A program made the translations under genes and the position numbers. Shown here piece by piece: positions 17,304-25,390 of a stretch of 64,000 nucleotides of DNA (the first letter of the stretch is position 1; each line of letters begins with the position of its first letter). The notes beneath the pieces are model-generated. The model was not told the origin of the DNA. It saw only the letters and a program-made list of their open reading frames with translations, and did no database searches. Source of the DNA: Balneolales bacterium. GTDB lineage: Bacteria; Bacteroidota; Rhodothermia; Balneolales; Cyclonatronaceae. The stretch lies in the NCBI GenBank assembly GCA_020832405.1, contig JAFIET010000001.1:62001-126000 (forward strand), in the 5' to 3' direction.

Positions 17304-17558
17304 ATGGCGAAATTTTCCACCTCACAGCTGTTCATAACCGCGGTAAGCGCCTTCGCAGGCGGAGTACTGTGCGCATGGCTCTCGAGCCCGCGCTCAGGTG
17401 CTGATAACAGAAAATGGATTACCGACAGCACACATGGTCTGAAAAACAAGGTGAAAGAGTCCGGGAAAGGCATCAAAACCAAAAATTTCCCTGACTTGTA
17501 CGAAGCAACGGAAGACTTGGGGCTTACCGAGGAAGACCTGCTTTCAGGCACCCGCTAA
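17304..17558 (+). CDS. Small YtxH-like membrane-anchored protein
   Basis: I choose the ATG at 17304, giving 84 residues; the frame opens 99 bases earlier but that part overlaps the palindromes. A single N-terminal helix (LFITAVSAFAGGVLCAWLSSP) is followed by a short charged region (RSGADNRKWITDSTHGLKNKVKES) like the YtxH pattern of a glycine-rich helix then a proline/glycine-lysine turn and amphipathic helix. YtxH proteins are often stress-linked; the function is not established. The DUF2851 gene starts 24 bases later. Confidence 0.6.
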   Translation: MAKFSTSQLFITAVSAFAGGVLCAWLSSPRSGADNRKWITDSTHGLKNKVKESGKGIKTKNFPDLYEATEDLGLTEEDLLSGTR

Positions 17559-17582
17559 GTCGGGAATATAGTATCAAACTGC

Positions 17583-18737
17583 ATGAAAGAACATAAACTG
17601 CAGCAGTTATGGCAACAGCTTGCCTTTGGCAGGCATGGGCATCGTACGCTCTGCGGGCTTACTTTTATGCTGGAAAACCCGGGAGAGTTTAACCCCGGCG
17701 ACGGCCCCGATTTCAGGCTTGGGGCCATCCGCACCGCAGACGGGCTGCTGCTGCGCGGCGATATAGAGCTGCACGTGCATGAACAGCAGTGGCAGGAGCA
17801 CGGTCACAGTACAGACCCCGCCTACAACGGGGTGGTGCTGCACGTTTTTTTATATCCATCGGCAAAGCCGGTAAAACTAAAGAGCGGTCAGATACCGCTT
17901 CGCTGTTCCCTGTTACCGGTAATTAAACCGGAACAGTTTGCGGATTTACAGCCCGGTTCAGGTCTTCCATGCAGTGCATCAGTGCGGTATCTGAAGCCTG
18001 AAATAGTGCATCGGCAGCTTGAGAAGGCCCGCGAAGCGTACTTTGCCAGCAGAGCAGAGGCCCTGATGTGCTGGTGGGAGCCGGCTCTTGGCATAGAACA
18101 GGCATGGAAGCAGATGGCGCTCAGAGGAGCGGCTTCCGTATTCGGGCTCAGCCGCAACAGGGATGCAATGGTGCAGCTGTCGGGCCATGTGCCCGGGCTG
18201 CTTCGGCAGGGCCTGAGTGCGGACGCGCTTCAGGCAAAGCTGCTCGAACTCAGCGGCCTTATTTCTGAAAATAGTGCTTCAGCACCGATGAAGCGCACAG
18301 ATTGGGATTTTAGCGGCTCCCGCCCGGGAAATAAACCCCGGCAAAGAATCGGACATCTCGCTGTTTTTGCTACCCGCCTCGATGCGCTCAGCCGCAGTGA
18401 TCTGCTGAAAGGCCCGGAATGGTGTGCACGGCAGGTGTTAAGCAGCGGTAAACGAAATGAGCTCTTATATCTGATTGTATGGCTACCGGCCTTTTATCTT
18501 CTCGGCAGCATTTTGGCGTCGGGGCGGCTGCAGCAGGAGGCCTGGCAGCACTGGAAGACGCATCACTATGAGCCGGAACCGGTATTCAGCCAGGCTTTTG
18601 AAGCTGCCGGTTTTAAGGAAAAAGCATCGCTCAGCCATCTTGGTGTGGTGCATCAGTACCGTTCGTGGTGTGCACAGAAGCGATGCGGTGAATGCAGTAT
18701 AGGCCGCCTTGTACCGGATAGCAGCCGGCCGGCTTAA
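17583..18737 (+). CDS. DUF2851 family protein
   Basis: A 384-residue cytoplasmic protein. PGEFNPGDGPDFRLGAIR, then GDIELHVHEQQW, a GHSTDPAYNGVVLHV segment and a C-terminal cysteine cluster (SWCAQKRCGECSIGRL) are the hallmarks I recall for DUF2851, a family widespread in Bacteroidota and of unknown function. The conserved acidic/His core recalls a nuclease-like active site, but that is inference. It ends shortly before the tRNA-Gln promoter. Confidence 0.8.
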   Translation: MKEHKLQQLWQQLAFGRHGHRTLCGLTFMLENPGEFNPGDGPDFRLGAIRTADGLLLRGDIELHVHEQQWQEHGHSTDPAYNGVVLHVFLYPSAKPVKLKSGQIPLRCSLLPVIKPEQFADLQPGSGLPCSASVRYLKPEIVHRQLEKAREAYFASRAEALMCWWEPALGIEQAWKQMALRGAASVFGLSRNRDAMVQLSGHVPGLLRQGLSADALQAKLLELSGLISENSASAPMKRTDWDFSGSRPGNKPRQRIGHLAVFATRLDALSRSDLLKGPEWCARQVLSSGKRNELLYLIVWLPAFYLLGSILASGRLQQEAWQHWKTHHYEPEPVFSQAFEAAGFKEKASLSHLGVVHQYRSWCAQKRCGECSIGRLVPDSSRPA

Positions 18738-18761
18738 ACTGAGATAGGTTTAATTTTGGGG

Positions 18762-18792
18762 TTGACACAGCTTATATTTCTCTTTAAATTTG
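18762..18792 (+). promoter_or_regulatory. Bacteroidota-type promoter of tRNA-Gln
   Basis: TTGACA (18762-18767), 17 bases, then TAAATTTG (18785-18792), an exact match to the TAnnTTTG -7 consensus. The tRNA begins 22 bases downstream. Confidence 0.75.
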
Positions 18793-18813
18793 CATTCTAT
18801 TAAATAAAATGAT

Positions 18814-18884
18814 TGCCCGGTCGTCTAAAGGCAGGACAGCTGGTTTTGGTCCAGTCAGTGGGGGTTCGAATCCTCCCCGGGCAA
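18814..18884 (+). tRNA. tRNA-Gln (anticodon UUG)
   Basis: The acceptor arms TGCCCGG and CCGGGCA pair fully. The D stem is GTC/GAC, the anticodon stem GCTGG/CCAGT encloses TTTTGGT (anticodon TTG), and the T arm is GGGGG-TTCGAAT-CCTCC. The discriminator is A. The 3' CCA is not encoded. Confidence 0.95.
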
Positions 18885-18895
18885 CATTTCTTTCT

Positions 18896-18930
18896 TAAAG
18901 GATGTCCATGCTACGTGTGCATCCTTTTTT
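18896..18930 (+). terminator. Intrinsic terminator after tRNA-Gln
   Basis: AAAGGATG (18897-18904) pairs with CATCCTTT (18920-18927), with an inner CATG/CGTG stem and a run of six T. It separates the tRNA from prs, whose start is only about 30 bases on. Confidence 0.8.
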
Positions 18931-18941
18931 ATTACGTATAA

Positions 18942-18959
18942 CCCTCAGCCGCATCACCC
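18942..18959 (+). repeat. Recurring CATC(A/C)CCC intergenic element, copy 5
   Basis: The core CATCACCC (18952-18959) abuts the TTG start of prs directly, the closest spacing of any copy. Confidence 0.5.
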
Positions 18960-19889
18960 TTGGATAAGCCGCTCGCTATATTCGCAGGTCGCAGTAATTT
19001 GTCTCTATCCCGTGCAATTGCAGAGGAGTATGGCAGCACCTTAGGAGAAGTGACTATTAAAAATTTCTCAGACGGTGAGCTGTACGTTAAGTTTAAGGAG
19101 AGCATACGGGGGGTTGATACCTATATCATTCAGTCAACGCCAACAGCTGACAGCATTATTGAGCTGTTGCTGATGATTGACGCAGCGAAGCGGGCTTCAT
19201 CACATCGGGTTACGGCGGTAATACCGTATTTCGGATATGCAAGGCAGGATCGTAAAGATCAGCCTCGGGTTTCGATAGCAGCCAAGCTAATGGCTAACCT
19301 GATTGCTTCAGCCGGTGCTGACAGGGTGCTTACTATGGATCTTCATGCACCTCAGATTCAGGGTTTCTTTGATATTCCGCTTGATCACCTGTATGCCGGG
19401 TCAATATTTGTGGATTATTTCAAAAACAATCCGATTGATGATTTGGTCGTAGTAGCTCCGGATGTAGGCAGCCTTAAAATGGCCCGTTCGTATTCGAAGC
19501 GCTTAGGTGCAGGTCTGGCTTTTGTTGATAAACGCCGGCCGCAGCAAAACGTAGCTGAAGTGATGAACGTAATTGGTGAAGTGGACGGCAAAAACATTCT
19601 GATGGTAGATGATCTGATTGATACCGCCGGAACACTAACCAATGCCGCAGATGCCCTTAAAGCACGCGGTGCGAAAAAGATTGTGGCCGCAGGAACACAT
19701 CCGATACTTTCCGGACCGGCCTATCAGCGTATTGAGCAGTCAAGTATCGACATGCTTTTAGTATCGGATTCTATTCCGCTGCAGCGTCATTCCGACAAAA
19801 TTAAAGTTCTGAGTGTAGCTGGTATTTTCGCTGACGCCATCCGCAGAATATATACGGATGATTCCATCAGCACTCTGTTTGATGATTAA
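18960..19889 (+). CDS. prs: Ribose-phosphate pyrophosphokinase
   Basis: A 309-residue enzyme making PRPP from ribose-5-phosphate and ATP. IFAGRSNLSLSRAIA, FSDGELYVKFKESIRG, GYARQDRKDQPRVSI and the PRPP-binding loop ILMVDDLIDTAGTL are diagnostic; TMDLHAPQIQGFFDIP is the metal-binding region. The start is TTG at 18960; an N-terminus of LAIFAGRS... aligns with family members, so a later start is unlikely. rplY follows after 20 bases, giving a prs-rplY-pth order seen in many bacteria. Confidence 0.96.
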   Translation: MDKPLAIFAGRSNLSLSRAIAEEYGSTLGEVTIKNFSDGELYVKFKESIRGVDTYIIQSTPTADSIIELLLMIDAAKRASSHRVTAVIPYFGYARQDRKDQPRVSIAAKLMANLIASAGADRVLTMDLHAPQIQGFFDIPLDHLYAGSIFVDYFKNNPIDDLVVVAPDVGSLKMARSYSKRLGAGLAFVDKRRPQQNVAEVMNVIGEVDGKNILMVDDLIDTAGTLTNAADALKARGAKKIVAAGTHPILSGPAYQRIEQSSIDMLLVSDSIPLQRHSDKIKVLSVAGIFADAIRRIYTDDSISTLFDD

Positions 19890-19909
19890 TTAACACACAA
19901 GGAAATATT

Positions 19910-20551
19910 ATGAAAAACCCAAAAGTCGTAGAACTTGAAGTTAACGTTCGGGAAAGTGGCAGCACACCCAGCAGTAAGCTTCGCAATCAAAATCTGGTAC
20001 CCGCTGTAGTCTATGGCCCGGGTGTTGAAGAAAATATCAATATCGCGCTGCCTGAGCTGGACGTTGAAAAAATGCTGAGCGTTGTTGATAAGGAGTTTCT
20101 TCTCATCAAAGTTAACGGTGGCGAGTATAAGTGTATCATTCAGAAGGTGGAGTTTCATCCTGTAACGGATCGGCCGATTCACGTTGATCTGTATGCTACT
20201 TCTGAGGATAAAGAGTTTACCATCACGGTGCCCATCCGTCTTGAAGGTATTTCGCCGGGTGTTACAGAAGGCGGTCGTTTGTATCAGCCGCTTCGTGAAC
20301 TTCAGATCAGATGTCTGCCTGCAAATATGCCGGCTGAATTTGTGGTTAACATCGGTAAAATGCAGATCGGTAATACCCTTAAAGTACGCCGTATTAAGCC
20401 GAAAAACCTCCAGATTCTCACTCCGGGTGAGCGCACTATCGTAGTTATTCGTCCGCCGAAAGGTGCAAGCGGTATCTCAATTACCGAGCTTGACGACGAT
20501 GAAGAAGGTGCAGAAACAGCTGAAGCTGCTGCTGAAACTGCAGAAGCATAA
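19910..20551 (+). CDS. rplY: Large ribosomal subunit protein bL25, CTC form
   Basis: A 213-residue long-form L25 (general stress protein CTC). The N-terminal 5S-rRNA-binding domain starts KVVELEVNVRESGS and includes LVPAVVYGPGVEE. The C-terminal beta domain has PVTDRPIHVDLYAT and a final acidic tail (TELDDDEEGAETAEAA). It binds 5S rRNA in the central protuberance. It lies between prs and pth, and a strong terminator follows. Confidence 0.93.
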   Translation: MKNPKVVELEVNVRESGSTPSSKLRNQNLVPAVVYGPGVEENINIALPELDVEKMLSVVDKEFLLIKVNGGEYKCIIQKVEFHPVTDRPIHVDLYATSEDKEFTITVPIRLEGISPGVTEGGRLYQPLRELQIRCLPANMPAEFVVNIGKMQIGNTLKVRRIKPKNLQILTPGERTIVVIRPPKGASGISITELDDDEEGAETAEAAAETAEA

Positions 20552-20600
20552 ACATAAACAGCATTCCTGCTTAAGCATTACGGCATACGTTGTTTTACCG

Positions 20601-20640
20601 GCAAACGCCGCCCTCAGATGAGTGGCGGCGTTTGCTGTTT
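20601..20640 (+). terminator. Intrinsic terminator after rplY
   Basis: GCAAACGCCGCC (20601-20612) and GGCGGCGTTTGC (20624-20635) form a 12-bp stem with an 11-base loop, followed by TGTTT. Confidence 0.75.
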
Positions 20641-20674
20641 ATACAGCGTATTGCAAATCAACTCAATCTGATCC

Positions 20675-21238
20675 ATGCATTTAATTTTCGGACTTGGAAA
20701 TATTGGCGCTGAATATGCGAATACCCGGCATAATATTGGTTTTACAATCGTAGAGCACATCGCCCGTGAGATGAACCTCGCTTTTGAGCCCGGCCGGGGT
20801 GCGTGGCGGGAAGCCCGCGGCAGTTTTAAAGGCAAGCCGTTTGTGCTCATCAAACCGGAAACCTACATGAACCGGAGCGGCAGTGCCGTTTCGAAGGCGC
20901 TTGTAACCTTTAAAACGAGCCTTGATAACTGCCTGATCTGTTACGACGACCTTAACCTGCCGCCGGGGAAAATCCGTTTTCGGGATGCCGGCTCGGCGGG
21001 CGGGCACAACGGCATCACCGATATTATTGAGCGGACCGGCACGCGCCGTTTCCCGCGGCTGCGGTTTGGTATCGGTAACGATTTCCCAAGGGGGCGTCAG
21101 GTCGATTATGTGCTTGGGCCGTTCGACGATACTGAGCGGCAGCTGATAGAGGAATCGGTGGCGCTTTCTGCTGAAGGTGTGCTGTGCTTCATCCGGCAGG
21201 GAATCGTGCAGACCATGAATCAGTTTAATTCGAAATAA
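20675..21238 (+). CDS. pth: Peptidyl-tRNA hydrolase
   Basis: A 187-residue enzyme that releases peptides from drop-off peptidyl-tRNA. It has GLGNIGAEYANTRHNIGF with the catalytic histidine, LIKPETYMNRSG, ICYDDLNLPPGKIRFRDAGSAGGHNGI with the essential aspartate and histidine, and RLRFGIGNDFP. Length and order are typical. It is separated from rplY by a terminator, so it may have its own promoter in 20640-20674. Confidence 0.96.
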   Translation: MHLIFGLGNIGAEYANTRHNIGFTIVEHIAREMNLAFEPGRGAWREARGSFKGKPFVLIKPETYMNRSGSAVSKALVTFKTSLDNCLICYDDLNLPPGKIRFRDAGSAGGHNGITDIIERTGTRRFPRLRFGIGNDFPRGRQVDYVLGPFDDTERQLIEESVALSAEGVLCFIRQGIVQTMNQFNSK

Positions 21239-21258
21239 TGCCCTGGGCGGCTTATGGC

Positions 21259-21280
21259 TCCGAACCGCATCACCCTAAAA
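21259..21280 (+). repeat. Recurring CATC(A/C)CCC intergenic element, copy 6
   Basis: The core CATCACCC (21268-21275) followed by TAAAATG, 15 bases before the start at 21291. Confidence 0.5.
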
Positions 21281-21290
21281 TGACAGCAGC

Positions 21291-22004
21291 ATGAATAAAG
21301 ATATTTTCAAACTTATTTTCGAGCACGATCTCCGGCTGGAGCAGCTTTCAGGAAACGCAGACCCCAGAGGGGAGCTCAAACGGCCTTCAACACTGGAAGA
21401 ATTTATGAAGCCGGTGCCGGTGTACTCCAAGTTTTATTTTACTGGTACGCGGTTTGGGGCAACCGGAGACCCTCAGTTTGGGTTTTCAGCCCTTGACCGT
21501 TTTGACAGCCTCTTTGCCGGCTTTATGCAAGCGCTGAAGCCGGTCCGTATTTTTTCCGACACACATCAGCTTGGTACAGAACCGGAAATACAGCAGTGGG
21601 CACCCACTGCCGCCGGCCAAGCTTTTGTTTTGTGCGGCTCAGATGAGGTGGCCGGGCGGGCGAAGACAGCGGCCGGAAATGCAGAAGGGGATGGCCTTTT
21701 TGCGGCTGATCTATCCGTTCGTGAAAAAATCGATTGCCTGAAACCAGTGCTTGATGCCGGGGCACAGGTGGTCTTTACCGAGCAGGCGCACAACGGATTT
21801 GACCTGCACCTGTTTTCGAAGGCCAATATTTACGAATCGTTTTTTGACGTTTATCAGCCCATGACCGGTACCGATACCTTTCGATTTTTCAGCATCAACG
21901 GGAAAAGGGCGAAAAGCGAGCGGCTGTTTTATTTTGAAACCTGGACCCTCGAGCGTCCGCCCCACGGTTTTGAGGAAGTTTTCCCCGAAACACGGCTGAG
22001 ATAA
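21291..22004 (+). CDS. Hypothetical protein, unrecognised family
   Basis: A 237-residue soluble protein that I do not recognise. It opens MNKDIFKLIFEHDLRLEQLSG and contains aromatic-rich stretches (KFYFTGTRFGATGDPQFGFSA, SKANIYESFFDVYQPM, TDTFRFFSINGK). No signal peptide, transmembrane segment or nucleotide-binding motif is visible. Cysteines are few (two). Codon use matches its neighbours. It is monocistronic, with a bidirectional terminator after it. The aromatic-rich central part could be a beta-rich fold, but no function is proposed. Confidence 0.6.
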   Translation: MNKDIFKLIFEHDLRLEQLSGNADPRGELKRPSTLEEFMKPVPVYSKFYFTGTRFGATGDPQFGFSALDRFDSLFAGFMQALKPVRIFSDTHQLGTEPEIQQWAPTAAGQAFVLCGSDEVAGRAKTAAGNAEGDGLFAADLSVREKIDCLKPVLDAGAQVVFTEQAHNGFDLHLFSKANIYESFFDVYQPMTGTDTFRFFSINGKRAKSERLFYFETWTLERPPHGFEEVFPETRLR

Positions 22005-22063
22005 GCGCCGGAACGGCAAATGTTGCAGGCCGTGCGGCATCGTTTCTGAGCCTCATCATCACA

Positions 22064-22106
22064 TAAAAAAAGCCGGAGGAGCATGCAGCTTCTCCGGCTT
22101 TTTGTT
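22064..22106. terminator. Bidirectional terminator between convergent genes
   Basis: AGCCGGAG (22071-22078) pairs with CTCCGGCT (22092-22099), with A-run and T-run on either side. It serves both 21291-22004 (+) and 22140-22898 (-). Confidence 0.85.
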
Positions 22107-22139
22107 TTCAGCAATAATGGTAAGGAAGCGGGGGTCCGG

Positions 22140-22898
22140 TCAGATTTCGATGCTCAGCTGATCGTAGGCAAGCTGCACGTGGGCCGGGAGCTTTGCGGAG
22201 ACCTCTTTGTGGATGACGTAGGAGGAAATGTGGACCAGGTAAGTTTGGGGAATTTCGAGCTCTTCGGCGATTTTTACGGCTTCGGGTATGGTGATGTGGG
22301 TGGGATGGTCAGGATCCCAGCGGAGGCCGTTGAGCACGAGCACTTTGGAGCCTCTGATGCGCTCACGCGTTTCTTTAGGGATGATTTTGGCATCCGTAAC
22401 ATAAGAAAGATCGTTGATGCGGAAACCGAGCACGTCCATTACGGTGTGATCGACCGGAAGCGGTGTGATGGTGCAGTCGCCTATGGTAACGGCATGGTTG
22501 AGTACGTGCAGGTCGAGATCTACAGAGCCCGGGGTTTTGTGTGGCGGAAACATATAATGGAAGCGCGTACGCAGGGCCCTGATGCAGCTTTGTGTTGTGT
22601 AGGCCGGCAGCGGTTTGCGGCGCATGTAGTGGAAAGGGCGAAGATCATCAAGGCCGGCAATGTGATCGGTATGCTCGTGGGTGAGCAGTAGCAGGTCAAC
22701 ACTTCGGATGCCCGCCCTCAGGGTTTGCAGCCTGAATTCGGGGCCGGTATCAATGATAATAGACAGCTCGTCGGTTTGGACCCATGCGGATGTTCTGTAG
22801 CGGTCATCTCTGGAATCTCCGGTCGGAACTTCCCGGCCAAAGCCGCCGGCAACGGGCACGCCCATAGAAGTGCCGGTTCCGAGAAAAGTAAGTTTCAT
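22140..22898 (-). CDS. Metallo-beta-lactamase-fold hydrolase, PhnP-like
   Basis: A 252-residue metal-dependent hydrolase. It opens LTFLGTGTSMGVPV and has the metal motif LLTHEHTDHIAGLDDLRPF (HxHxDH), a later LPVDHTVMDVLGFRI histidine and a SYVTDAKIIP aspartate. The GLDDLRPF extension after the motif is typical of the PhnP/cyclic-phosphodiesterase branch. The substrate is unknown. Its start overlaps the stop of the preceding gene by ATGA, indicating translational coupling with the 110-residue protein. Confidence 0.85.
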   Translation of the reverse strand: MKLTFLGTGTSMGVPVAGGFGREVPTGDSRDDRYRTSAWVQTDELSIIIDTGPEFRLQTLRAGIRSVDLLLLTHEHTDHIAGLDDLRPFHYMRRKPLPAYTTQSCIRALRTRFHYMFPPHKTPGSVDLDLHVLNHAVTIGDCTITPLPVDHTVMDVLGFRINDLSYVTDAKIIPKETRERIRGSKVLVLNGLRWDPDHPTHITIPEAVKIAEELEIPQTYLVHISSYVIHKEVSAKLPAHVQLAYDQLSIEI

Positions 22899-23227
22899 GC
22901 AAAATCAGTATTTAGGGGGTCGGGCCGGTCTTCAGACCGGCGCTCAGACAGATGCCTTGCAGCCCTGATGCGCTCATTCAGATGCTTGCGGGTTGCAGGT
23001 TTAATATACAGGCTGTCGAGTTCAATCTCATGGCTGTTTTCCAGCAAAAAGCGGGCGATAACGCCAACGAGATAATCAGGAGGCTGATTTTTGTTCAGCA
23101 TAATTATTTTTTCGCCTTCAAGCAGACAAAACCCGCCGCGAAAACTTCCCCGTTCTTTGCGAACGACGTAGCCGAGCTGTTCCAGAATGTCTTCAAGATC
23201 GAGAAGCAGTTTTTCAGATCTCATCAC
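22895..23227 (-). CDS. Small conserved-type hypothetical protein coupled to the PhnP-like hydrolase
   Basis: A 110-residue soluble protein opening with an acidic amphipathic helix (SEKLLLDLEDILEQLGYVVR), then RGSFRGGFCLLEGEKIIMLNK and a basic C-terminal helix (RKHLNERIRAARHL). No catalytic motif is visible. The stop overlaps the next gene's start (ATGA). I recall similar small proteins next to MBL-fold hydrolases in Bacteroidota but cannot name the family. Methionines at 23227 and 23224 are both possible starts. Confidence 0.6.
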   Translation of the reverse strand: MMRSEKLLLDLEDILEQLGYVVRKERGSFRGGFCLLEGEKIIMLNKNQPPDYLVGVIARFLLENSHEIELDSLYIKPATRKHLNERIRAARHLSERRSEDRPDPLNTDFA

Positions 23228-23251
23228 AAAAAACAGTTTGCGGAGTTTCGG

Positions 23252-23995
23252 TTAAAAAGTGACGGCAAACCGCAGCCGGTGTGAGGACCAGTCGTACCGG
23301 AATTCCGGGTCGGTATTGCTGTAACGGATAAAGGAAGCTGTGTAGCCCAGTTGTGCGCCGAAACGGCCTGCCAGCTGATTGAAATTCAGGAAAAGATCCT
23401 GCGTGAGTTTGTAGGAAGTGCCGCCGTTGGCTCCGTAAGAGCCTACCGTGAAACCGATATTGGGCTGCGATACGGCATGCAGCTGCGTTCGCTGGGTCAG
23501 CTGAAAAAGAAAATCGAGGCCTGCGGCTGCATAAATGGAGTTCTGAGCAAACTCCTGACTGGTATTGGCCGTTTGCCGTGTTCTTACGAGCGTGTAATCG
23601 GTGCTCAAACCAAACGGGATAGCGATACGGTAGCTGTTACCGGAACGAATGGTAGCGGGAGCCAGAACGCCAAGACCCACAAAAGTTGCGCGGATATCTT
23701 CACCATCACTCAGTGAGGTGCGGTCGGCCAGGTGAAACACGAGGCCCGGTGTTCTGATGAAAACCCCGTAGAGCATGCCGTCAAAGCTGTAGTCGGGCAT
23801 ACCGGATTCATCTGAAATGCGCCCAAACAGAGAAAAATCAGCGAATTCAACAAAAGCTCCCGCACTGCTTGGGGTGATGAGCCGCTGCTGCTGTGGTTGT
23901 GTGGTGCCGGATACGGAAAACATCTGCGCCTGTAGCGGCGCAGTTATGCCGGCTATTAGACCTGCAGCAAGAAAAAGGCCTGCGATAAGTTTCAT
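23252..23995 (-). CDS. Predicted outer-membrane beta-barrel protein
   Basis: The ATG at 23995 gives 247 residues with a clean signal peptide (KLIAGLFLAAGLIAGITAPLQAQ). The mature part is rich in alternating hydrophobic/aromatic strands, such as GAFVEFADFSLFGRIS and LGYTASFIRYSNTD, and ends in a phenylalanine (LRFAVTF), the usual barrel C-terminal signature. The function is unknown. It is upstream of the hydrolase pair by 24 bases and probably co-transcribed with it. Confidence 0.7.
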   Translation of the reverse strand: MKLIAGLFLAAGLIAGITAPLQAQMFSVSGTTQPQQQRLITPSSAGAFVEFADFSLFGRISDESGMPDYSFDGMLYGVFIRTPGLVFHLADRTSLSDGEDIRATFVGLGVLAPATIRSGNSYRIAIPFGLSTDYTLVRTRQTANTSQEFAQNSIYAAAGLDFLFQLTQRTQLHAVSQPNIGFTVGSYGANGGTSYKLTQDLFLNFNQLAGRFGAQLGYTASFIRYSNTDPEFRYDWSSHRLRFAVTF

Positions 23996-24091
23996 TATTA
24001 ACAAAATTAAGGATATGGATCGATTCCTCTTGGAACGTTATGGGGCCGGTGATAATTTCAGGCATAAGCTGTTAACCAAACCCTGAAAAAA

Positions 24092-24652
24092 ATGATTTTA
24101 CTGATTTTCTTATTTATGACGACCTTCTCTGAACCTGCGGATGAGAACACATCAAATGAGCGCCAAAGTACAGTTTACGACTTTTCCATGCTTTCTCTGA
24201 ACGGGGAAGAAACGGATCTGGAACAGTTTAAGGGCTCTGTGGTACTCTTCGTAAATACGGCTTCAAAATGCGGGTTTACTTCCCAATATAGGGAACTTCA
24301 GGAGTTGTACGAAACCTATGCCGGCCGGGGATTCACGATACTTGGTTTCCCCTCAGCTGATTTTGGTGGCCAGGAGTTTGATGCGGATGATGAAATTGCT
24401 GAGTTCTGTGAGCGTAATTTTGGCGTCACTTTTCCCATGTTCAGCCGCATTTCTGTGAGGGGGGAAGAGCAGCACCCTTTGTTTGCTTTGTTAACGAACA
24501 CACCTAACCCCGACATTGAGGGTGACATACGCTGGAATTTCGAAAAATTTCTTATTGATCAGCAGGGAAATCTTATTCGCCGTTTCGGCTCACGTACTAC
24601 GCCTATGAGTCCTGAAATGACGGGCAGTATTGAGGCTTTACTGCAGGAGTAA
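24092..24652 (+). CDS. Glutathione-peroxidase-family thiol peroxidase, exported
   Basis: A 186-residue protein with a short hydrophobic N-terminus (ILLIFLFMTTFS) that may export it. The peroxidatic cysteine is in NTASKCGFTSQY, and the WNF of IRWNFEKFLID gives the catalytic tryptophan and asparagine. The family's FPCNQFGGQE segment reads FPSADFGGQE here: the resolving-type cysteine and the catalytic glutamine are replaced by serine and aspartate. Electrons probably come from thioredoxin rather than glutathione. A strong bidirectional hairpin follows. Confidence 0.85.
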   Translation: MILLIFLFMTTFSEPADENTSNERQSTVYDFSMLSLNGEETDLEQFKGSVVLFVNTASKCGFTSQYRELQELYETYAGRGFTILGFPSADFGGQEFDADDEIAEFCERNFGVTFPMFSRISVRGEEQHPLFALLTNTPNPDIEGDIRWNFEKFLIDQQGNLIRRFGSRTTPMSPEMTGSIEALLQE

Positions 24653-24681
24653 TTTCGTCCTCATTTTTTTCGTCAGTAATC

Positions 24682-24727
24682 AAAAAAAAGACCTCTCTGT
24701 CAATTTGTACAGAGAGGTCTTTTTTTA
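24682..24727. terminator. Strong terminator after the peroxidase gene
   Basis: AGACCTCTCTGT (24689-24700) and ACAGAGAGGTCT (24709-24720) make a 12-bp stem flanked by A7 and T7 runs, so it can act in both directions. Confidence 0.9.
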
Positions 24728-24924
24728 TAATTCTGATTTACGATAAACCCGCTGAAAGCAGATTCCGGTTTGTTTATTCGGTGGAAGGGGTAGGAAAATC
24801 GGCAGCATTACTCTGAATTATAGTTGAATTCCTGCTGAATCTGAATATTCAAAACGATTCATGTGAGTTACGGTCAAATTCAGAAAAGCTTTTTTATGAG
24901 CAAAGCTTTCCGGTGAGCGGCAGC

Positions 24925-25308
24925 TCAGTTCAGCAGGTGTGAGCGGAGATGAAACTCCGGAATGTTCACCTTAACACGTTCGCCGTTGTCGCGCTGCATC
25001 AGATAGTAGCCCTTCATTTTGCCAGCCATTGATTTAAGCACGCAGTAGCTGTTGTAGCTATGCGATTTCCCGGGCCCGATTACAGGCTGCCTCCCGATAA
25101 CTCCCTCTCCCTCAATCTCATAAACATCGCCGGTCGAATCAGCAATGTGCCAGTAGCGGTTCAGGAGTTTTACGGGCTCCTGACCCAGGTTTTCAATAGT
25201 AATGAAATAGGCATAGACATATTTGCCTGTAATCACATCGGATTCATTCTCAAGAAATACAGGTTTCACAATTACTTTTATGTCGAAGGAGATTTCAGTG
25301 TAAGTCAT
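24925..25308 (-). CDS. apaG: ApaG domain protein
   Basis: The ATG at 25308 gives 127 residues, the usual ApaG length; the open frame upstream encodes no domain. The sequence has VIVKPVFLENESD, YVYAYFITIENLGQEPVKLLNRYW, GEGVIGRQPVIGPG and KGYYLMQRDNGE, the conserved fibronectin-like fold. ApaG is linked to Co2+/Mg2+ efflux and to polyphosphate/Ap4A phenotypes in enterobacteria; the exact role is unclear. It is 82 bases downstream of the methyltransferase gene on the same strand. Confidence 0.92.
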   Translation of the reverse strand: MTYTEISFDIKVIVKPVFLENESDVITGKYVYAYFITIENLGQEPVKLLNRYWHIADSTGDVYEIEGEGVIGRQPVIGPGKSHSYNSYCVLKSMAGKMKGYYLMQRDNGERVKVNIPEFHLRSHLLN

Positions 25309-25390
25309 AGCAGCAGATGTGGAATGAATAAACGAAGGGGTTGTTGACAGACTAACGAAAAATTTACGCAAAGTAAACGACAGACGGGAA

